A stretch of DNA of 64,000 bases, taken from Hyposmocoma kahamanoa (lineage: Eukaryota; Arthropoda; Insecta; Lepidoptera; Cosmopterigidae). This document shows positions 57,000 through 64,000 of this stretch, piece by piece. Numbering within the stretch: the first letter of the stretch is position 1; each line of letters begins with the position of its first letter. The notes under the pieces are model-generated. The model saw only the letters and a program-made list of their open reading frames with translations. It was not told where the DNA came from and did not search any database. The stretch covers positions 5,604,122 to 5,668,121 of the forward strand of contig NW_020653200.1 in assembly GCF_003589595.1 (NCBI RefSeq), written 5' to 3'. Position numbers and translations under genes: made by a program.

Positions 57000-57240
57000 A
57001 TTGGTACATCAGTCACACGAACACGAAATAAAACATACTAGCCGTCACAAAACATCACCGTAGAGCTGTGCAGCGCGATAGCAGCGTCCAGTCAAGTCGC
57101 GAGCGCAACTTGTAATAGACAGTAGACTGGCGATAGCGGGTGGCTGTTGATGACGCTTACGGCGGCGTGCACGCAGAGCGCCCGCTTCGCGTCGCCGCCA
57201 AAGAATAATCCACCAGCCTCCGCCACCCGCATATGGATGA
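57000..57240 (-). promoter_or_regulatory. CpG-rich promoter and 5' UTR region of the signal-peptide gene
   Basis: GC- and CpG-rich sequence in an otherwise AT-rich window (for example GGCGGCGACGCGAAGCGGGC on the minus strand) lies within 250 bp upstream of the start codon. No TATA box is obvious. The transcription start is probably between about 57050 and 57150, but no single initiator stands out. Confidence 0.5.
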
Positions 57241-57540
57241 TGCTGCCTAATAGCTTCTTGTCTTCGTATCGCTCAACTGCCCAGTAAATGGTACGGAAAG
57301 AACAGTGTGACTAATAAAATTTGTCTTTGTACTGCTAGTTATCAGTTATTTAAATTTGTTTTTTAAATTACCCGATGTGTGTCAGTATAATTGAGTAAAT
57401 AAAGTTAAATAAGACATTGCAGAAAGAATATGTAAATGCTCGACTATCTGAAATAAATTTAATCACAATGTACCTACTTAGTATACCTACTTACAATGTA
57501 GGTATAATAAGAATAACTACACTTTTGAAATATACTTACA
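57241..57540. other. AT-rich spacer, possible 5' UTR intron
   Basis: Contains TTATTTCAGAT on the minus strand near 57450, an acceptor-like sequence. If 57541-57760 is an exon, this could be its intron. Confidence 0.3.
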
Positions 57541-57760
57541 TGCCTTACAAGCTCTTTCGCGTCACATTTACCGCATAATCTTTGACCACCCATAGCGGTC
57601 CAGGCTTCATCGTGAAGCGGCGATGTCGCAGGCGCAGGTAAACCTTCGAGCGAGACGCTGTAGACGCGGGGGCGGGGAAGGGTGCTCCTCTCGAGCGGGA
57701 GGGAAGGGTGCTCAATGCACTTGCGTCCCCGCTCGCGACGGGATGAAAGGAGGCATTCAC
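57541..57760 (-). promoter_or_regulatory. GC-rich block ending at a donor: possible upstream non-coding exon or GC-box enhancer
   Basis: The minus strand is GC-rich and ends AAGAGCTTGTAAGGCAT followed by GTAAGTATAT, an excellent donor at 57539-57534. The open frame through it stops (TAA) just before the donor, so it would be untranslated. It also contains a GGGGCGGGG GC box near 57668-57676 and two imperfect copies of a GAAGGGTGCTC word. It lies about 550 bp upstream of the signal-peptide exon on the same strand, which fits an alternative first exon or proximal regulatory block. Confidence 0.35.
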
Positions 57761-58452
57761 ATGTCTCTATGGGCTTTTGTATTCTGCCTCAAAGAGCTCG
57801 TTTCCTTGAACCTGAGAAATGTACAATTATACCCCAAGTTATTTATGACTATTGATTACCTATGTACAAAGAAAGATTGATTGATCTGCTGTTGAGCTTT
57901 TAAAGTCTTAAAATATTTAATTTTCGGTTTCGTATATTTTACATCAACGCATTGCCATGTTACACTGTAAACCAAAAGACATCAACGATATGGTAAGTAT
58001 TGTCATAATCTATTTTCAGTCTACTATTGTCGAAATTATTCAATCTCAACGGATACAAGGTAGGTAAATGTATAAAGTGAAAAAAATAAAACGTGTTCTA
58101 GTCAGAATATTACAACTTTACAACTTCTTATGACGCATATATTTAAAAATAGAGAATTTATTCTGTGTTAGTGTTCTCCGGAAATTACTTCGATGGAAAT
58201 TTTGTGTTCTTAATGGGAATACAACTTTTTCTCCACCTACTGAAATGTACACTTTATATTTTTACAAAGCGCAACAAGACACAAAAGAAGTCTGAAGTGG
58301 TTACTAAAGTCATATCTTCTTCCGCTATCTTCTATTTATTAATCGGTTCCTCACTACTGTAATTACTGTGTCTCCATCGGTATTACGCTCAGTCACCTGA
58401 TGAAATGCGGCGCTGAGAGGTAGCTCAAGTTGTTTAGACATCTGCTCTGATC
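57761..58452. other. no gene seen
   Basis: AT-rich; short frames without recognisable domains. Confidence 0.4.
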
Positions 58453-58721
58453 ATTTTTTTATGACAGCAAGTGACACACCTGTCCATAACAAGTGCAGTA
58501 CCACCCAGTGTCTTAAATTACAAAGATCTAAGGGGCACTGCTAATGCGCCCGTCACCCTGAGACATAAGTTGACAAGTCCTGTGTACCTGCAATTTTGCC
58601 AGCCCCCTTACCCTTCATAACCAGAACACAGTAATGCTCATATTACTGCTTGGCGGCAGAAAAAAGTAAGGTGGCAGTATTATCCTGGACGAACTCTTTC
58701 ACAAGGAGCTCTACTGCTACT
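58453..58721 (-). mobile_element. SINE-like repeat family, copy D
   Basis: On the minus strand it runs from AGTAGCAGTAGAGCTCCTTG through TTTCTGCCGCCAAGCAG and GGTGACGGGCGCATTAGCAG to GTGTGTCACTTGCTGTCATA AAAAAA. Its left end falls at the same point as in copies B and C. Confidence 0.75.
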
Positions 58722-59265
58722 GACCATCTTGGGGTTTCTGCCTCTAGGCCTCTACCTACAGACTCGAGAGATAGAGGGTGTACGGGCCGAGCCAATGATA
58801 CGCCTTCACATCTGTGGTGGAGCCAGACTTGGGTATAGACTCACCAGGGTTTGTGATGAGTTGCAGAGACGGATGTATTCGTCTGCTCCAGTGGTGTGTC
58901 GCCGGGGCGTCTGTCTCGAAAGCAGCTAGCGCGTCTTAGCAGTGGTCTAGACTAGAACCTAAGACGACGATACGCCTTACCTTACCTAACCGGATTAAGG
59001 CAGTGACAACGGTCTGTGACAACCCTGTACACTGGCTAATCTGGGGTCAGAACCTAAACTTAGAAGGTTCCTGTGCACGCACGGGTTATAGTGCCCTTCT
59101 TGTATACCCTAAGAATCCGTATGCAGAGTCAATATAAACAAAACTTAAGTAGAAAGGAAGGGGATGCCTCGAGCTCTCTTTCCTTCCACCTTCCCTGTTA
59201 CCATCGAACGCTCCAGGTTATCACCATCTCTACGTGCAATGTGACTAAAAACACTTAGGGTAAAA
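58722..59265 (-). mobile_element. LINE 3' end with ORF2 C-terminal remnant
   Basis: On the minus strand, 59142-59235 encodes NLERSMVTGKVEGKRARGIP FLST, matching the tail block MVTGKVEGKRGRGRSP-x-R-W-(T/S)-D of insect LINE proteins. Further along, YRVVTDRCHCLNPVR near 59000 looks like the protein end. The rest to 58722 (with GGGCCGAGCCAATGATACGC on the plus strand) would be 3' untranslated sequence. The SINE-like copy D abuts its end. Frames are broken. Confidence 0.6.
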
Positions 59266-60122
59266 CCGGGTTAGATGCCCACTTTTTAAATGGCCTCCTA
59301 ATTTAAAAATTATTACTTTACCATGAATAATTCCTAATGGATATGACTAGTTTATTCTTTTACATTACATTAAAAATTAGTAAAATTCGTAATACAATGT
59401 TTTACTTGTAATCTGTAATATATTATATGTACATATTATATCTTTAATAATAAATATACACGTATTCAAAGTTACTACCTACTTCACTTCGTATTTCTGT
59501 AGCTATCAAAACATTGTATTCAAAAATGTTCGCTGTTTGAACTGTGAATAATTTGTCTTTTTGGTACTTTTACTTACTTTTAAACTAATATCATTTACTT
59601 GTCATTTTCACTAAAATAATGTATATTGTTTATTTTCTTTTTCTAACTATCTTGGTTTGTCCTTTGCCCCTAAGGGCGAAAACCTATACCGCGAAAAATC
59701 GAGGCGGCTATCCAATTCGATATGAACAGATGCCTGTTTATTATTTAACTAAGCTATATACAAAAGAGCGATATTGACACTTAGGTGCGCAGTTAATGAG
59801 CCAATGTATAGTTATAACATAAATAAAACGGAATTTATTGTAATTTACAAAGTTATGCGACAGTAAACACTTGGGCCTGAAATTTTGAACCGTTTGTCGT
59901 GTTCGTCGCGCAGATAAACGCATTCACAAGCTAAAAGCTTCTATTTCACATTGTACATTGCAGTGTAAAATTATAGTCAAAATACTTTGCTTTATTTTAA
60001 AGCGGCCACAACTGTACAATTGCATTTCATAGTAAAATTTACTGTATGTAAATATGTGTTTCGTCATGGTAATATGGTTTAAGACATAAATTAAATTATA
60101 GAAAAATATATATGTAATTATT
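59266..60122. other. no gene seen
   Basis: AT-rich sequence without a recognised element. Confidence 0.4.
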
Positions 60123-60377
60123 GTTTTTTTTGTAATACTAAGTGACGGGACGAACAAGTCGTGTGTCTGGTGGTAAGCGTCACGCCTGTCCCTAACAGTT
60201 GCGGTGTCACTCAGAGCGTTATGTCACAAAATAGCTGAGGGGCACTGCCACTGCCCCCGACACCCTAAGACATAAGTTGACAAGTCCCATGTGCCTGTAA
60301 TTTCACCAGCACCCTTACCCTTCGAAACCGGAAGCCATTAATGTTCACATTGCTGCTTGGTGGCAAAATATTGTGGG
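60123..60377 (-). mobile_element. SINE-like repeat family, copy E (5' truncated)
   Basis: The minus strand has GCCACCAAGCAGCAATGTGA, TTACAGGCACATGGGACTTG, GTGTCGGGGGCAGTGGCAGT and ends CGTCACTTAGTATTACAAAA AAAA. The left end of the family (AGCAGTAGAGCTC) is missing. Confidence 0.75.
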
Positions 60378-60629
60378 TTAATATATATATATTAAAGCAT
60401 TTGAACACGAAAAGCCCCAGGTTAATCTTTTAGTAAGCACTACTTATCATAGCAGAATGTAGAGACAAGCCTTATTCTTCTTAGTTTCACAAAGTACACC
60501 TATCGAATATTAAACTTATAAAGTTAAACCATGAGATATGTATGAATATAATTTTTGTAACGAGTGCGGAATACTAAAAAGCTCCTTTTAATCGCGTCTT
60601 GACATAGACTTATTGCTATGTTGATGCTT

Positions 60630-60752
60630 ATAACGCCATCTATTGGGATCCACAAGAACTATAGCGTTCGTTAGAGATCGAACACGTAGTCGAGTGGTTA
60701 AAATATAAATGGAGTAACTATGAAACCGATTTTACTAGAAAGATGGCGTTAT
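60630..60752. repeat. 12-bp inverted repeat around ~100 bp
   Basis: ATAACGCCATCT at 60630 and AGATGGCGTTAT at 60741 are exact reverse complements. Could be the ends of a small MITE or chance; the word GCCATCT is common in this genome. Confidence 0.35.
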
Positions 60753-61170
60753 GTGAACAAATTATGGTCAACTTATTATTAGGCTGTGATTGTAAGATGT
60801 TTTTTCATTTCTTAACATATATTACATAGATATAGGTTAGAAGCATTATAGAGATAAAGTGTAGTAGATATAGTTATTACGATCAAATAAGAGAAAAAGT
60901 TAATGTCATCATACTTAATAATGTGACTAATTCATTATTGTATCCAAAATTAAATAAACAAAACACAAACTAATTTGTTTAGGGCATTCATCCATAAGAG
61001 TTAGTAACGAAACACTTAAAAAGAGGTTAGTCTTACAAATAATTATTCTTTTTTGTATACTTTAATATGCATTTGGGTCTAATGCTTATGTAAAGAATAT
61101 GCGACCTTGAATGTTATGACACTCAGGAGGGTGTTATCGCTGCCACCAATTCGAAACACATTTCTCTTTT
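60753..61170. other. no gene seen
   Basis: AT-rich left flank of the Tc1-like element. The left inverted repeat expected for that element was not found here. Confidence 0.4.
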
Positions 61171-61833
61171 TCACATAATAGCTTCAAACCCATCAACACG
61201 AGCGTTAGCGAACTTTCCCGATGCACTATAGAAGCGTGGCAGTTGTAATAGCATCCTTACTGTTTTATAAAAATCGTATAGAACTCGTATGGCGTCGCCT
61301 GGTCTTCTCCAGACACGGACACGTCGGTTATCTGGATGAGTGCTGATTCGGGATTCGTCAACGAAGAGACAGTTTTGCCAAATGTTTTCGTCCTCACCTT
61401 CTTCATTTTGCCGAAGTCTAGCCCACTGCAATCTTCGTTGTTGACGTTGCCGGGAATTGAGCGGAGCTCGCCAAGACCTCCGTGCTCGTAATCCAGACTG
61501 GTGCAAGCAATTGCGAACGGTCTGCGTGCTAACTTCAAGCCCAGAGGCGGCCCTGACTTCTGCTTTTATTTTAGTGGCGTTGATTGTTGGATCACGGGCT
61601 GCCAGCAATCTAATATAGCGCTTTTGGGCAGCTGTCAAAACAGTTGGGCGACCGCTGCGGGGTCGGTCAGCTAAATTCCCCATTCCGTGATACCTCTCCA
61701 ACGTAGCCACGACACAGGATTGGGATATAGCAAGTCTGCGTGCTATTACTCTCGCGGTGTATCCTTCTTCCCTCAAAGTTACTATTCTAGCTCGTAAAAC
61801 CTCTGATAATCCTCTTGGCATTTTTTCAATCAC
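61171..61833 (-). pseudogene. Tc1-like transposase, N-terminal two-thirds, internally deleted
   Basis: Open for 220 codons from MIEKMPRGLSEVLRARIV. It has two helix-turn-helix units (about residues 8-50 and 68-112) joined by the AT-hook-like linker RPRSGRPTVL, then the core start with the first catalytic aspartate in LFVDESRI (D159). After VRVWRRPGDAIRV (about 186) the family sequence stops; the second aspartate, the third acidic residue and the C-terminus are missing, against about 340 residues for a complete Tc1 protein. The right inverted repeat is at 62016-62072. The N-terminal part is remarkably clean, with no stop, so the copy is fairly young or recently deleted. Confidence 0.85.
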
Positions 61834-62072
61834 AACTTTCCGCGAAAAATATCTTGAATCGCTTATAATTGACTAAATCAGATTTCTGAATGAGCGTAAG
61901 CTAGGACTGAAAGCCTTTTTATATGAAAAAACAATTGAACGGGGTCATTGTTTTATGTTCTAATTTATTTTTAAATAAAGAATCTAAAAAGAAGAAAAAA
62001 TCATAATATAATCTACAGTAACAAAAAATATTTCAGTTTTTCGAAGTGATCGCAAACTTTTTTTGATGTGTG
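61171..62072 (-). mobile_element. Tc1-like element, one end lost
   Basis: The right end on the minus strand reads CACACATCAAAAAAAGTTTG CGATCACTTCGAAAAACTGA, next to a TA at 62073-62074, a typical long Tc1 inverted repeat. The matching left end was not found between 61000 and 61200, so the element is truncated; 61171 is only the end of the recognisable reading frame. Confidence 0.65.
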
Positions 62073-62732
62073 TAATTCCATAACTATATATTTAAAATGA
62101 AAATGAGAAAATGTTGAAATAGTGTTCAGAAAGCTCTCACCATCATTTTAATCATAATATGAGTATCGACATAGTTGCTACACTTTCAGAGTACTTTTGA
62201 ACCCGTTTTCAAATTATTCCATCATTTCTAAAATCCTTATAATCCGTATAACTGTGGCTATCAGCGCAGAAGTGGTGTAACACATTTATTTTTTTAAACA
62301 TATTCAGACGAACGCTAAAAGGCTTGAATTAAGATAAATATATATGTTCATATGGTTGCTAAAGATTGAAAAAATTTGTAATAAGCCTGTGCCTTCGTTA
62401 GGATTAGTTTTTCGTAATAATTTAAAAAGTGACTAATTCTCTTTTGAGTGAAGTCAACATTCAGATTTTGAGTACGTAACAGCCTCGGCAGATATAGTTA
62501 TAAAGTGAACGTTTAAGCGTGCTATTAAACCTATTAAAATCCTCCGCTGCATCTAGATCCTTGACCATTGTCCTATAATAGTACGTTTGTGGATAACTAC
62601 CTGTTGCTCCCTTTCTTATATTTCATAAATGACTTCTTAATCGTGTGCTACTGACCGAGAGGATGAATTTATTATAACCATTATATATATAAAGCTACAA
62701 ATCCTGACTCACTTAGAAAAATAGAACGCATA
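62073..62732. other. no gene seen
   Basis: AT-rich sequence without a recognised element. Confidence 0.4.
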
Positions 62733-63678
62733 CTTCCCGATATGGTGGAAAAAAGATATTTAAACCGTTGTACGCGGATAGGCTCCAAGGCAAAGAATCA
62801 AATATGAGAAGACTTGAATGTTGAAATTGTAAATGAGTGATCAACGGCCTGCAAAAACTATAATACATGGGGGGGACATTTGTGCACTTTTATGAGATAC
62901 ACCTTGGTCAATTTCTGCAGCAAATAAAAAATGTTCTAAAATCAAATAAACAAGATGGCCGTCATACAAATTTCGAAGCCTTCTATAACGGAAACTATTA
63001 GAAATAGGTAGGAGGTGCTGGAAGGAATGTTATAGAGGGTAATAGCGGTCAACTGCCTGTGCAAAAAAATTCAAAATCCAAAATGGCGGCCGAAGAACAA
63101 CTTGCCTCGATGCTTCGGCTGAAAATTGGCATGCGGGGGTCTTTAGGAGTCCTTAATCATAATTTGCGGTCAAAATTTATTTTCGCCAATATGGCTGCCA
63201 TATAAACTTTTTGGCGGCAGATAGAAATTTGCTTTAATTCAGCTGAAAATAGGCGTTTAGGGGAGATCCCCACATAGAGATTCTGGCTGTTTTATAATAA
63301 TTCGCGGTTAAAATTTACTTTCAATATGGCTGCCTTACCAACATTTTTAGCTGATGATAAAAATTTGCTCTAATTCTACTGAAAATCGGCATGTGGCGTT
63401 CTCTATGGGTGTTTAACAATAATTTGCAGTCAAAATTTACTTTTTGCTATTTGTCAATTAGGCCGCCATTATGTTAATTATTTTAAAGTCATAAGTGCCG
63501 AGGCCGTAGGCCGAGGTCTAGCGGAGGGCGAAGCCCTAAGCGTCCGCACGCCACCTCACGTAGGTAGTATACGGAGACTAAATTACGAATACAAGATTTC
63601 ACAATTATTCAAAATGTAAGGCATACTTCCCGATGTAGTGGAAATAAGATACTTATAGCGTTGTATCTCGATCGTCTC
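62733..63678 (+). repeat. degenerate repeat region bounded by ~55-bp direct repeats
   Basis: GCATACTTCCCGATATGGTGG near 62728 and GCATACTTCCCGATGTAGTGG near 63622 begin related ~55-bp words about 890 bp apart. Between them, 63119-63460 holds three degenerate units of about 122-138 bp (CTGAAAATTGGCATG, AATTTGCGGTCAAAATTTA, CAATATGGCTGCC). GGCCGAGGCCGTAGGCCGAGG-like sequence at 63500-63550 is strongly GC-rich. Probably a composite repeat; no protein recognised. Confidence 0.6.
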
Positions 63679-63842
63679 TCTGTTAGATTCTTTTTTCTTG
63701 GAAGATATGCCAGAGAAGTATTCAGGGAAAAAATGCCAAACAATCACTCCAAATTTCTGGTCTCAAACTAGCGAATTTCCTGTACTATGAGTACCACAGT
63801 AACGAAAATTCTGAGGGCAATGCCCAGAATGCCCTGGCCAGA

Positions 63843-63960
63843 ACCAACTTAAAATTTTTTTTTTTATAAATTGGCTCAAAACAGGGATCGAATCTGGAAC
63901 CTCCTCATCAAGCGCCCATGGTACTAATCATGTGCCATCGACGAGCATAAGCACACCCCG
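63843..63960 (-). mobile_element. tRNA-like SINE fragment
   Basis: The minus strand reads GCTCGTCGATGGCACATGAT, TAGTACCATGGGCGCTTGAT, GAGGAGGTTCCAGATTCGAT CCCTG, with a B-box-like GGTTCCAGATTCGATCCC, then an A-rich stretch (a plus-strand T run at 63857-63865). It lies near the window end and continues the same kind of sequence as other pol III-derived repeats. Confidence 0.5.
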
Positions 63961-64000
63961 TAATCTGAAACCAACCGCGCGCCGCAGGCCGAGCCCGACC

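Noticed and set aside
1..64000. CRISPR array, rRNA operon or bacterial-type operon
   Set aside because: No regular spacer-repeat pattern of that kind, no rRNA signature and no clustered long reading frames; the sequence is animal-like.

Overview
The window looks like AT-rich non-coding DNA from an insect nuclear genome, most likely a moth or butterfly. That assignment is an inference. It rests on insect-type mariner, Tc1, RTE, Jockey-like, Ty3/gypsy and Penelope-like debris, on short dispersed repeats I recognise from lepidopteran sequence (for example the motifs CATCAGGTGAGATGG and AAAGGAGGAGGTTCTCAATTC), and on the absence of bacterial gene organisation. Two 10-base N runs (607-616, 13447-13456) show a draft assembly. 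Nearly all open frames are short and chance-like.

Only one host coding feature is well supported: a minus-strand exon at 56926-56992. It encodes a start methionine and a clean signal peptide and ends exactly at a consensus GTAAGT donor. A GC-rich promoter-like stretch lies behind it (57000-57240), with a possible upstream non-coding exon or enhancer at 57541-57760. If later exons lie further left, much of positions 1-56925 would be the first intron of a secreted-protein gene; no later exon could be identified.

Layout. 115-738: ~98-bp tandem repeat that changes orientation, with a gap. 3.8-7.1 kb: small inverted-repeat elements and a 142-bp Penelope-type terminal piece with a 14-bp target duplication. 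7.1-18.3 kb: mostly featureless, with hairpins and dispersed repeats. 18.3-20.3 kb: an RTE-type LINE pseudogene split by a Penelope-like element that carries a GIY-YIG C-terminal remnant between inverted arms. 21.3-24.5 kb: MITEs, a SINE-like element, one copy of a duplicated segment and a 45-bp minisatellite. 24.6-28.4 kb: a nested stack of LINE fragments, a deleted Ty3/gypsy element with its integrase split by another retroelement, a LINE 3' end and a mariner. 28.9-29.6 kb: second copy of the duplicated segment, filled by the SINE-like repeat. 30.9-31.7 kb: tRNA-derived SINE pair. 34-43 kb: MITEs, hairpins and a palindromic Penelope piece. 45.1-46.4 kb: second mariner, opposite strand. 46.5-55.1 kb: more MITEs, a 748-bp inverted-repeat element and LINE debris. 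56.9-57.8 kb: the host exon and its promoter. 58.4-62.1 kb: SINE-like copies, a LINE end and a Tc1-like transposase remnant. 62.7-64 kb: degenerate repeats and a tRNA-like SINE.

Nothing here works as an operon or pathway. What can be read is a history of insertions: LINE then Penelope, gypsy then a (TATC)-tailed retroelement, and two mariners with different inactivating lesions. No rRNA gene, intact tRNA gene or CRISPR array was seen.
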